Shown one piece after another: positions 8,378 to 16,937 of a stretch of 64,000 nucleotides of DNA; the first letter of the stretch is position 1, and each line of letters starts with the position of its first letter. The notes under the pieces are model-generated. The model worked only from the letters and a program-made list of their open reading frames with translations. It made no database searches and was not told the DNA's origin. A program made the position numbers and the translations under genes. The DNA is from Haliscomenobacter sp. (GTDB lineage Bacteria > Bacteroidota > Bacteroidia > Chitinophagales > Saprospiraceae), in the NCBI GenBank assembly GCA_016707205.1, contig JADJHZ010000015.1:1-64000 (forward strand), in the 5' to 3' direction.

Positions 8378-10210
8378 ATGCGTATGAAAAATCCCCTGGT
8401 TTTATTGATGATCTTCCTTGGGGTTGGGGCAGCCCTGCACGCGCAACCTGTTGCCAAAGGGATTCCCTATCAGGCGGTGGCGCGGGATGGCTCGGGCTTT
8501 CCTTTGGCTAACTTCCCCGTCGTCGTTCGTATTCAGTTGGGCCCGGAGGCTGTATCTGGAGAGACCTATTATACGGAAACGCACGAAGTGATCACCGATG
8601 CGCGCGGGTTGTTTTCGCTGGTTATCGGAGAAGGCAATGCCCCAAAAGGCGCTTTCGCCCGCATTCCCTGGGAAAAAGGCCCCGTCTGGCTTGAAGCGGC
8701 CCTGCAAAGCGCTGTCTCGCCGGCCTTCCGGGTGATCAGCAAATCCCGGCTGCTGGGGGTTCCTTACGCGTTGCACACAGCGGTCGCCGGCAGGCTGGCC
8801 CGAACAGGCGCCCCGGAGGAAAAAACCCAGTCGATCTATTGGACAACCGGAGGGAATTCCGATACCCGACCTCCACTCCATTATCTGGGCAACCGGGATA
8901 GTGTGGACCTGAATATCAAAACTGCAGGTATTACCCGGACCACCGTGACTAAATCGGGGCAAATGAAAATTATCGCTTCCAGAACGGGCCCCGATGACGC
9001 GATCCATTCCTATCCGCTGATCGTTCAAGGCAGTAACCAGGGAATTTATATTAAAGTTAATGGGTCCAGAGACGGCAATAATAACTTTGTCACCTTTGGC
9101 GATGACGCCCGGTTTAGCTGGGGGGCTATTGAAGGACAGATGTTCCCCGAACTGGAGGCCTACTGGGCGTATCAACTCCAGGTCACGGGCTACATTTTCA
9201 CCGGAGTAGCCCTGGGAGGCAGCATTGCTGCCTGGAGCGTCGCCGCTGGCGGAGCGTACGGCTCCGCTAATGTCGTTTCGGGGATTGGAATTACCCTGGA
9301 TGTGGTCGCTTTAGCAGTTGACCTGGCGAATTTACTGGCTAATTCGATAACCAATGCCGTCAACCTGCGCAATGAAATCGGGGTCACTTATTCCACCGGC
9401 AACGCAGATTATGCGGAGTGGCTGGAACGCATGCCCGGCGAACGCAACCTGTTTCCCGGAGAAGTCGTAGGGGTTAAACAAGGGAAAGTGAGCCTGCGAA
9501 CCGATCATGCCGATCATCTTCGCATTGTTTCCCGAAACCCCGGTGCGTTAGGTAATATGCCTCAGCCAAAGGATCAGGAGCGGTACGAAAAAATCGCTTT
9601 TATGGGCCAGGTGCCCGTTCAGGTGTATGGGCCCGTTTCTGCCCGCGACTATATCCTGCCTTCGGGCAATAACGACGGGTTCGCTATCGCCGTCCATCCC
9701 CAGGATATGAAAATTGGCGACTATGCGCGGATCATTGGCGTTGCCTGGGAATCGGGACGCGACCAGGTTCCGTTTAATCTGGTGAACGTGGCGGTTGGAA
9801 TCAACGCCAATTACCTGAGCTCCCAGATAGAAGCGCTGGAGAAAAAAGTAGACGGGGTAACCGCGTTCTTAAAAGGCGAATCGCAATCGGTCGTCGCACA
9901 GGGCGCTATCGCTCCTGATCAGAACGCGTTTATTACCAAAGCCTCCTCCCTGTCCAGGAAGCTGGAGAAGGGGTTTACCGATGCCGAATTCGATCAGATT
10001 ATGGACGCCAATGAAGGATTCATCCGGGATGTTTTTGCCCAGGCCAAAGGCCATCTGATCTATCAGGGGTTTGACCTGGATAAAGTGCCTTATATGCGCG
10101 ATTTCATCGACAATCCGATTCCTTCCATGAAGCAATTGCGCCGCGATCCCGCCTTTTTTACCCAATGGGCGCAGATCGATCAGGGTATCCAGAATGAAAT
10201 TAAAAAATAA
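8378..10210 (+). CDS. Paralogue B1: secreted fibre-like protein of the ABC family
   Basis: A 610-residue protein with the same architecture as A1: signal peptide (LVLLMIFLGVGAALHAQ), N-terminal module opening GIPYQAVARDGSGFPLAN, KTQSIYWTTGGNSDT linker, central module with GIYIKVNGSRDG and FSWGAIEGQ, hydrophobic Ala/Gly insert (GVALGGSIAAWSVAAGGAY and following, about 275-325), DYAEWLERMPGERNL module, and the C-terminal domain FTDAEFDQIMD to RRDPAFFTQWAQID. Type B is distinguished from A by GIPYQ, VPFNLVNVAVGINAN and a C-terminus rich in QNEIKK. It is most like B2 at 15060. A second in-frame ATG (8384) precedes the same signal peptide. It lies between A1 and C1 with short gaps and is very likely cotranscribed with both. 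Confidence 0.8.
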   Translation: MRMKNPLVLLMIFLGVGAALHAQPVAKGIPYQAVARDGSGFPLANFPVVVRIQLGPEAVSGETYYTETHEVITDARGLFSLVIGEGNAPKGAFARIPWEKGPVWLEAALQSAVSPAFRVISKSRLLGVPYALHTAVAGRLARTGAPEEKTQSIYWTTGGNSDTRPPLHYLGNRDSVDLNIKTAGITRTTVTKSGQMKIIASRTGPDDAIHSYPLIVQGSNQGIYIKVNGSRDGNNNFVTFGDDARFSWGAIEGQMFPELEAYWAYQLQVTGYIFTGVALGGSIAAWSVAAGGAYGSANVVSGIGITLDVVALAVDLANLLANSITNAVNLRNEIGVTYSTGNADYAEWLERMPGERNLFPGEVVGVKQGKVSLRTDHADHLRIVSRNPGALGNMPQPKDQERYEKIAFMGQVPVQVYGPVSARDYILPSGNNDGFAIAVHPQDMKIGDYARIIGVAWESGRDQVPFNLVNVAVGINANYLSSQIEALEKKVDGVTAFLKGESQSVVAQGAIAPDQNAFITKASSLSRKLEKGFTDAEFDQIMDANEGFIRDVFAQAKGHLIYQGFDLDKVPYMRDFIDNPIPSMKQLRRDPAFFTQWAQIDQGIQNEIKK

Positions 10211-10253
10211 GACCGGTCCGGGTGCGCGGTGTTAACACAAAATGCCTTTCCTC

Positions 10254-12131
10254 ATGAAAAAATGTCTCCTTCTTCTCTTGTTATCTTCTTGGGCGTGGTC
10301 TACCCTTTCCGGCCAGTCACTGGGCGTCCTGGGAATGAATTTTCAAGCCCAGGCGCGGGAAACCGGCGGAAGGATTTTGGCAAATGAACCGGTTAAGGTA
10401 CGTATCGGGTTTTCTTCGTATGAAGCGGATTCGGCGAAAACCTTTTACTCCGAAGTCCACCAGGTTACTACCGGCACGCTGGGGTTGTTCAACGTGGTCG
10501 TCGGTCAGGGAAAACCCGCCTACGGCGCCTACGCCGACATCCCCTGGGAATCCCTGCAAATATGGATGGATATCGAACTGGAATCCAGGCAAGGCAGGGA
10601 GTACGTGCTCGTCAATCGCACGAAACTGCAAGCGGTGCCGTATGCCTTATTTGCCAATACCGCCAACGAATTAGCGGACGAAAACAGCGATGCCGGCAGC
10701 GGCCTGGAGAAAAATCAATCTACGCGCTGGCTGACAGGAGGGAATACCAAAACCGATACTTCCGCGCATTTTATCGGTACCCGCGACAATCAGGATTTGG
10801 TCATTAAAACCAATAACATCCCCAGGGTGACGATAACGAAAGAGGGCCAGTTCCAATACACCGGAGGGATTCCTTCCGGCCCGGACGATGTGATCACTTC
10901 CTATCCGATGGTGATCCAGGGCTCCAGGCAAGGGATTTACATCAAGGTGAACGGCTCCCGAACCGGCGCCAATAACTTCCTCACGTTTGGCGATGACGAA
11001 GAGTTTCTATGGGGGGCGGTAGAGGGTCAGACGTTTCCGGAGTTGGAAGTGTATTGGAGGTATCAGCTTCAGGTAGCGGTGTACGCCCTTCAATCTGGAA
11101 CGTTAGTGGCAAGCGGAGCCGCTATCTTTCTTAAAGATGGGGGTTTGTGGTCGAGCTTGATTTGCGTTATTGCGACGATTATTTTTAGTTGGAGAGCTCC
11201 GGGCCTTGCCGTGGAAGCTACTGCCGTAGCCATCGCCGCTGCAGTCGTTATTGTACAGGCGGGCGCCTTGATCAATGAATCGGTGAGTTGGGGCGACGGA
11301 ATACGAAGGGATATAGGGGTAACCTATTCCACCGGAGCGGCGGATTATGCCGAATGGCTCGAACGGTTGCCCGTCGAACGGGATTTGGAACCCGGCGAAA
11401 TCGTTGGCGTGAAAGCAGGCCGGGTTTCTCTGAATACCAGAGAAGCCGATCACCTGATGGTGGTTTCTTCGAATCCATTCTTTCTTGGCAATGCCCCTCA
11501 GCCCGACCAGGAACCGCTTTATGAAAAAGTGGCTTTTCTCGGGCAAGTCCCCGTCCGGGTATTCGGGAAAGTGGAAGCCGGCGATTTTATTTTACCTTCC
11601 GGGAATCAGGACGGGTTGGGCGTTGCCGTCAGCCCGGGGAAAATGCACCTGGCGGATTATGCCGAGGTGGTAGGCGTCGCCTGGGAATCGGGTAAGGAAA
11701 ACCAGGTCAATCTGGTGCAGATGGGCGTTGGGCTTCATTCCAATAACGCCCTGGCGCCCAAAGTGGAAGAAATTTCCCAACGCGTGGATAATATCATTGC
11801 CTTCCTGGAAGGAAAAGCGCCTCTGAACCCTGGCGGCGCCTTTTCTTCTTTGACGCCTGCTCCGGGGCGCGTTCCGTTGGGGCAGCTCCAAAACCAGCGA
11901 ATGCCCGATGAAGAATTCGACCAGTATATCGATGCGAATGAGGAAAAGATCCAAAGCATGTGCTTAGCGCTTCAGAAGCAGCTGCAGGACCAGGGCGCCG
12001 CTTTACCGGATACTCCGGAACTCAGGGAATTCTTCCAGGATCCTACTTCCAGGATAAAGGCGATGCGCAGGGATTCGCTTATGCGCCTCTATTGGGGGCA
12101 AGTGGACGAGTTGATCAGAAACCAACGATAA
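10254..12131 (+). CDS. Paralogue C1: secreted fibre-like protein of the ABC family
   Basis: A 625-residue protein. I chose ATG 10254 because MKKCLLLLLLSSWAWS is a standard signal peptide; ATG 10242 is also in frame. The N-terminal module opens GMNFQAQARETGGRILAN, which marks type C together with QMGVGLHSNNALAPKVEEI near the coiled coil. The hydrophobic insert is longer than in A and B (about 70 residues, LWSSLICVIATIIFSW then VAIAAAVVIVQAGALI) and could form three helices. It is followed by GAADYAEWLERLPVERDL and, at the end, the shared domain in its most divergent form (DEEFDQYIDANEEK, AMRRDSLMRLYW). The closest relative is C2 at 16938. It is the last gene of the first block; a 400-base gap follows. 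Confidence 0.8.
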   Translation: MKKCLLLLLLSSWAWSTLSGQSLGVLGMNFQAQARETGGRILANEPVKVRIGFSSYEADSAKTFYSEVHQVTTGTLGLFNVVVGQGKPAYGAYADIPWESLQIWMDIELESRQGREYVLVNRTKLQAVPYALFANTANELADENSDAGSGLEKNQSTRWLTGGNTKTDTSAHFIGTRDNQDLVIKTNNIPRVTITKEGQFQYTGGIPSGPDDVITSYPMVIQGSRQGIYIKVNGSRTGANNFLTFGDDEEFLWGAVEGQTFPELEVYWRYQLQVAVYALQSGTLVASGAAIFLKDGGLWSSLICVIATIIFSWRAPGLAVEATAVAIAAAVVIVQAGALINESVSWGDGIRRDIGVTYSTGAADYAEWLERLPVERDLEPGEIVGVKAGRVSLNTREADHLMVVSSNPFFLGNAPQPDQEPLYEKVAFLGQVPVRVFGKVEAGDFILPSGNQDGLGVAVSPGKMHLADYAEVVGVAWESGKENQVNLVQMGVGLHSNNALAPKVEEISQRVDNIIAFLEGKAPLNPGGAFSSLTPAPGRVPLGQLQNQRMPDEEFDQYIDANEEKIQSMCLALQKQLQDQGAALPDTPELREFFQDPTSRIKAMRRDSLMRLYWGQVDELIRNQR

Positions 12132-12530
12132 GTCTGCTTTACTTTACATACAGCCCGATCCCCAGCCTCCTTCAACCTCATTGGGGATGATGAAGTAATT
12201 TTTCCAACAACACAATTGCGTTTTCCGGCTTACTCCGCCTACCCTGAACGCGGTATTTTTTCTGCATGCTGTGGACAAAACACGGCAAGGAAAACCTTGC
12301 ATTTACTAGAAAACAAAGCGCTTGCGAGCCTCGAAAATATGAATAATCAACCATTTATGAAGAAAAATAATATTAAGAAAATAGCGAAATCAAAAAGGAT
12401 TTCCTTACATTTGCATGGTAGTTTTGGATGAAATTCAGAACAAAAAGTTCCTTCCAGGTAGCCAATAATGGCAAAATGGAATTTTTGACGAACTTAGAAA
12501 GCTGAGTTTCAAACGAATAAATCATAACTC
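12132..12530 (+). promoter_or_regulatory. Upstream region of the second ABC block
   Basis: About 400 bases without a gene. The part at 12240-12290 resembles 6125-6165 and the last 15 bases before the start codon are the same as before 6413, so this region is a diverged copy of the first block's promoter region. A -7 box is listed at 12406-12413. Confidence 0.6.
12406..12413 (+). promoter_or_regulatory. Promoter -7 box TACATTTG
   Basis: A perfect fit to TAnnTTTG within an AT-rich region. It predicts a 5' untranslated leader of about 110 bases before the gene at 12531, as in the first block. No convincing -33 element was seen. Confidence 0.5.
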
Positions 12531-13121
12531 ATGAAGCAACCTTTACTCCAATCTTTGGACGATCTGGCATTTCCGGTATATGCACCGGTATGCCCCTCCA
12601 AGCGCCAGAAAGGTGCTTCCTGGTTTTATCCCTGCGCAGCTGTTCTTGCCTTTTTGCTGTTTTCGTCACCGCTTGTCCTTCAAGCCCAGTCCTTATCTCC
12701 TCAGGTGTTTGGAAGCGCCGGAGGGGCTGTCCTGCATAATGGGGTGCGCATCAACTGGACCTTAGGAGAGGCAGCGGTATCCCGCGTCTACGCGGACAAT
12801 GCCAAGGGCTCGGTCACGGAAGGCTTCCATCAGCCCGCGCTTCAAATCAAGCCGGCTTCCGGTCTTCAAGCCTTGCAGGTGAGCATTGCCCCGAACCCCG
12901 TGCTGTCGGTGCTGAATCTGGGCCTCCCCGCCTCCGTTACCTCGGATGTGACCGCCACCATCAGCGACGCGCAGGGCAATGTGGTCCTGAACCGGGTCCA
13001 GTTAAAACCCGGCTCCACCGAACTGGACCTGAGCCTGTTTCCCGCCGGCATGTACTTCCTGACCATCCGGCAAGCAGACCAGCCTGCAGGTCAAACGTAT
13101 AAAGTCGTCAAATTGAATTAA
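12531..13121 (+). CDS. Small secreted protein with T9SS type A sorting domain
   Basis: A 196-residue protein. It has an unusually long N-region before the hydrophobic signal core (LAFLLFSSPLVLQAQ, residues 38-54). The mature part has two pieces: a domain with INWTLGEAAVSR and SVTEGFHQP, a pattern common in Bacteroidota surface proteins (GEP...GFHQP type), and a C-terminal T9SS sorting domain (SIAPNPVLSVLNLGLP, LFPAGMYFLTIRQ, VVKLN end) that should direct export across the outer membrane. The gene separates the two ABC blocks and starts the second one, with A2 following 49 bases downstream. Its leader is shared with 6413-6535. Role unknown; it might cap, anchor or chaperone the ABC proteins (inference from position only). 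Confidence 0.8.
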   Translation: MKQPLLQSLDDLAFPVYAPVCPSKRQKGASWFYPCAAVLAFLLFSSPLVLQAQSLSPQVFGSAGGAVLHNGVRINWTLGEAAVSRVYADNAKGSVTEGFHQPALQIKPASGLQALQVSIAPNPVLSVLNLGLPASVTSDVTATISDAQGNVVLNRVQLKPGSTELDLSLFPAGMYFLTIRQADQPAGQTYKVVKLN

Positions 13122-13170
13122 TTAGACCAATTATCTCGCATAAAACGAGCCGAATAAACCGCCATAGACC

Positions 13171-14997
13171 ATGAAAAGATTTGTACTCTTCCTTTTTGTC
13201 GGTTGCCTTCTGGCGGCGTTCCCGCTGCAAGCCCAATTTGTTCCTAATGGGATCAATTATCAGGCGGTCGCTTTGGACGCTTCCGGCCAACCTATGGCGA
13301 ATAAGAAAATCACCCTCAAAATCTCCCTGGTTTCCGAAGTCAGAGACAGGACCGTTCATTTCTCCGAAACGCAGGAGGTGTCCACCGATGACCTCGGTCA
13401 GTTCAACCTGGTGATCGGCGAAGGGAAAAAAGCGTCCGGATCGTTTGCGAAAATCCCCTGGGCTAAAGAACAAATCTGGATGGACGTCGAACTCCAGGGC
13501 GCTCAATCCGGGACCTTCGACCTCATCGCCCATTCCCGCCTGCTTTCCGTACCCTATGCCAAACACGCCGCTACGGCTACCCGGCTGGTACAAAGCAATG
13601 ACGCCGCCCTGGCAGAAGAGAAAAACCAATCGATTTACTGGCTTACCGGCGGCAACTCGCTCACCGCGCCGCCTACCCAATTCCTCGGAACCCGCGATGC
13701 CCGGGATTTTGTCATTAAAACGAACAATACGACCCGGCTTACCTTCACCAAAGAAGGTCAGGCACAGCTCGAGTCCGGAGTCGACGGCGATCAAGAAGAT
13801 TACGGTTCCTATCCGTTGACCGTCCAGGGGAGCAAACAGGGCATCCACATCAAGGTAAACGAGTCCAGAGACGGAGACAACAACTTTATGACCTTTGGCG
13901 ACGACCAGCAGTTCAGCTGGGGACGCATCGAAGGGCAGACGGTTCCGGAACTGGAAGCGGATTGGGAATATCAAATGCAGGTGGCTTCGTTCACCTTGGG
14001 TGGGGTTTCCCTGGGTTTGCGTATTGCAGCCTGGATTTTAAAAGCCGTCGGGGAAGGAGTTTCCCTTTTTGCTGCGGGTTCCATCGCAGGTACCCTGGCC
14101 ACGATCGCCGCTTTTGCAACCGAACTGGCCGGGTTGCTCACCGAGTCGATCACCTGGGGCATCAAGATCCGGGAAGAAATTGGCGTGACCTACGCAACCG
14201 GCGCGGGCGACTATGCCGAATGGCTGGAGCGTGCCCAAGGCGTGCGAGATCTGGGGTATGGCGAAATTGTGGGGATCATCGGAGGAAAGATCTCCCTCAA
14301 TACCGAGAAGACCGAAGTGGTCAAGGTGGTTTCCCGCAGGCCAATCTTGTTAGGCAATGCTCCGCAGCCGGGTCAAGAGGCCGCGTTTGAACAGGTGGCG
14401 TTTATCGGCCAGGTGCCGGTGCGCGTAGCAGGCGCCGTCGAGGCGGGAGATTACATTCTGCCTTCCGGAAATAACGACGGCTTCGGAATTGCCGTAGACC
14501 CAAAAGATATGAAATCCGGCGATTACGCCCGCATCGTTGGGGTTGCCTGGGAATCCGCCAATGGCGATATGCCCTTCAATTATATCAATACCGCGGTTGG
14601 TATCAATTCCAATGACCTCACTCAAAAGGTCGACGCGCTCAACCGCAGAGTGGAAAATATCCTGGCTTTTCTGGAAGGAAAAGCGCCGCTGTTGGAGGAT
14701 AGCGAATTAATGGCTTCTTCCGTTGAAGAAGCGAAACCGTCGACCAAATTCCAGAAACAGTACACCGACGAAGAAATTGACCAATTGCTGGACCGGTATG
14801 AGCCTTTTTTCAAAGGCATCTATGCCCAGGTGGAGAAAGACTTGATCAAGAAAGGGTACGATCTGGACGCAAATCCAAGAATTAAGGCATTCTTAAACGA
14901 CCCGGTTCCTACGATGAAAGAGATCCGGCATAACCCGAATTTCCTAACTCAGTGGGCATTGATCGATCAAAAACTTCCTTCCCGTGGAGGGAAATAA
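13171..14997 (+). CDS. Paralogue A2: secreted fibre-like protein of the ABC family
   Basis: A 608-residue protein with its own short signal peptide (MKRFVLFLFVGCLLAAFPLQAQ), unlike A1. The N-terminal module opens FVPNGINYQAVALDASG. The central module has GIHIKVNESRDGDNNF and FSWGRIEGQTVPELE. The hydrophobic insert (VSLGLRIAAWILKAVGEG and following) is close to that of A1. The fibre-like module reads GDYAEWLERAQGVRDL, and FNYINTAVGINSNDL marks type A. The C-terminal domain is YTDEEIDQLLDRYEPFFKG to NPNFLTQWALID. It is clearly the duplicate of A1. It lies in an operon with the T9SS protein upstream and B2 62 bases downstream. Confidence 0.8.
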   Translation: MKRFVLFLFVGCLLAAFPLQAQFVPNGINYQAVALDASGQPMANKKITLKISLVSEVRDRTVHFSETQEVSTDDLGQFNLVIGEGKKASGSFAKIPWAKEQIWMDVELQGAQSGTFDLIAHSRLLSVPYAKHAATATRLVQSNDAALAEEKNQSIYWLTGGNSLTAPPTQFLGTRDARDFVIKTNNTTRLTFTKEGQAQLESGVDGDQEDYGSYPLTVQGSKQGIHIKVNESRDGDNNFMTFGDDQQFSWGRIEGQTVPELEADWEYQMQVASFTLGGVSLGLRIAAWILKAVGEGVSLFAAGSIAGTLATIAAFATELAGLLTESITWGIKIREEIGVTYATGAGDYAEWLERAQGVRDLGYGEIVGIIGGKISLNTEKTEVVKVVSRRPILLGNAPQPGQEAAFEQVAFIGQVPVRVAGAVEAGDYILPSGNNDGFGIAVDPKDMKSGDYARIVGVAWESANGDMPFNYINTAVGINSNDLTQKVDALNRRVENILAFLEGKAPLLEDSELMASSVEEAKPSTKFQKQYTDEEIDQLLDRYEPFFKGIYAQVEKDLIKKGYDLDANPRIKAFLNDPVPTMKEIRHNPNFLTQWALIDQKLPSRGGK

Positions 14998-15059
14998 TTA
15001 GAAGGACAGATAACCGTTAACCGTACGTTCAGGCGCAGCGGCCAAAATATAAAGCAGGC

Positions 15060-16883
15060 ATGAAAAAAAGCATTCTCCTAATTCTTACTTTGTTGTGCTT
15101 TGGGCTTTCCTCGAAGGCTCAAGCCATTGCAGAAGGAATTCCCTATCAGGGTGTAGTTCGCGATGCTTCCGGCCTTCCTTTGGCCAACGCTCTCGTAACC
15201 CTTCGGGTTACGCTGGGTTCGGTAGAAAAGAGCAATAGCGCTACCTTCTATTCCGAAATCCATGAGGCCCAAACCAATGAGCAGGGCTTTTTCCAATTGG
15301 TCATAGGAGAAGGCAAAGACGCCAAAGGCGCGCTCTCCGAGGTACCCTGGTCCACCAGCCAGATTTGGGCAGAAGTTGCGCTGCAAACCTCCGCCCTGCC
15401 TTCGTATCGGGTGCTCAGCCATTCCCGCCTCCTTTCCGTTCCATACGCCATGCATTCGGGCACCGCTTCCCAATTAACGAATCCCGAAAATCAGGAAGAA
15501 AAAAACCAATCTATCTACTGGACTACCGGCGGCAATAGCTTGACGGAACCTGCTACCCATTTTTTGGGAACCCAGGACAACCAGGATCTGGTGTTCAAGA
15601 CGAACAATACCCCCCGGGTAAATATTACCAAGGAAGGCCAGATGGAGGTGTTTAGCGGCGTGGATGGCGCCGACGATAATATCAATTCCTACCCCATGAC
15701 GGTGGAAGGAAGCCAACAGGGGATTTATATCAAAGTGAACGGCTCCCGCGATGGAGACCACAATTTTGTCAACTTCGGAGACGACAAGGCATTTACCTGG
15801 GGAGAAATCGAAGGGCAAACCATCGCTGAACTGGAAGCCGATTGGGAATATCAACTTCAGGTAGCCTTGTATACCCTGCAGGGAGTCGCCTTGGGCGCCA
15901 GTATTGTGGCCTGGGCCGCTGCTGCCGTCGGCGCTTTTGCTTCGGGCTTGAATGCGCTCACCGGCGCCGCCATTATTGTAGACTTGGCAGGCCTTGCCGT
16001 GGATTTGGCGAACTTGCTGCAGGAATCCATTACCTGGGGAACTAACATCAGGGAGGAAATTGGCGTTACCTACTCCTCCGGCGCGGCGGATTATGCCGAG
16101 TGGCTGCAGCGCGCTGCTGAAATCCGCGATGTGTATGCCGGAGAAATTGTGGGCGTTACGGGCGGATTGGTATCGCTGAATACCCAAAACGCCGACCATC
16201 TCTTCGTCGTTTCCTCCAACCCGCTGGCGCTGGGGAACAAACCCGCAGCAGAAGACCAGAGGCAGTACGAAAAGATCGCCTTCATGGGGCAGGTGCGCAC
16301 ACGCGTGCTCGGCCCGGTGTCGGTCGGCGATTATATCCTCCCCTCCGGCAATAACGACGGATTTGCGATTGCCGTCCATCCCGACGATATGAAACCCGGA
16401 GACTACGCCCATATTATCGGCGTATCCTGGGGAAACGGGCTCCCCAATGTGCCCTACAACCTGGTCAATGTAGCCGTGGGGATCAATGCCAACGACCTTA
16501 GCCGGGAAGTGGTGGCCCTGGAGAAAAAAGTGGAAGCCATTATGGCTTACCTCAAAGGCCAGTCGGCTTCCGTTACCGGGGAAGCCGGCTCCGTAACCGC
16601 CGGCCAGTTCGTTACGACCGCTCCCAAAGTGGAAGGTGGCAAGTTGTTCACCGACGAGGAGTTTGATCAAATCCTCGATGTAAATTCGGACATGTTAAAC
16701 GAACTGTTTGCCCAAACGAAAGCCCGGCTGATCGAAATGGGAAATAATCCGGAGGATCATCCCCGCTTAATGGCCTTTTTAGACAACCCGGTACCTGTGT
16801 TAAAGGAGATCCGCCGCGATCCAAGGTTCTTTAATCAGTGGGTCCAAATAGATCATAATACGCAAGCAAACCAGAAAAAATAA
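15060..16883 (+). CDS. Paralogue B2: secreted fibre-like protein of the ABC family
   Basis: A 607-residue duplicate of B1. Signal peptide (SILLILTLLCFGLSSKAQ), then GIPYQGVVRDASGLPLAN. The central module contains GIYIKVNGSRDGDHNF. The hydrophobic insert (VALGASIVAWAAAAVGAF, then LAGLAVDLANLLQES) is about 55 residues and could form a helical hairpin. The fibre-like module starts ADYAEWLQRAAEIRDV, with DYILPSGNNDGFAIAV and YNLVNVAVGINANDL (type B marks). The C-terminal domain is FTDEEFDQILDVN to RRDPRFFNQWVQID. Neighbours A2 and C2 are within 62 bases on each side. Confidence 0.8.
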   Translation: MKKSILLILTLLCFGLSSKAQAIAEGIPYQGVVRDASGLPLANALVTLRVTLGSVEKSNSATFYSEIHEAQTNEQGFFQLVIGEGKDAKGALSEVPWSTSQIWAEVALQTSALPSYRVLSHSRLLSVPYAMHSGTASQLTNPENQEEKNQSIYWTTGGNSLTEPATHFLGTQDNQDLVFKTNNTPRVNITKEGQMEVFSGVDGADDNINSYPMTVEGSQQGIYIKVNGSRDGDHNFVNFGDDKAFTWGEIEGQTIAELEADWEYQLQVALYTLQGVALGASIVAWAAAAVGAFASGLNALTGAAIIVDLAGLAVDLANLLQESITWGTNIREEIGVTYSSGAADYAEWLQRAAEIRDVYAGEIVGVTGGLVSLNTQNADHLFVVSSNPLALGNKPAAEDQRQYEKIAFMGQVRTRVLGPVSVGDYILPSGNNDGFAIAVHPDDMKPGDYAHIIGVSWGNGLPNVPYNLVNVAVGINANDLSREVVALEKKVEAIMAYLKGQSASVTGEAGSVTAGQFVTTAPKVEGGKLFTDEEFDQILDVNSDMLNELFAQTKARLIEMGNNPEDHPRLMAFLDNPVPVLKEIRRDPRFFNQWVQIDHNTQANQKK

Positions 16884-16937
16884 CAAAGCGGAAACCGGAG
16901 CGCTTTGTTCGAACGCAACGGGATAAAATAAATCGCA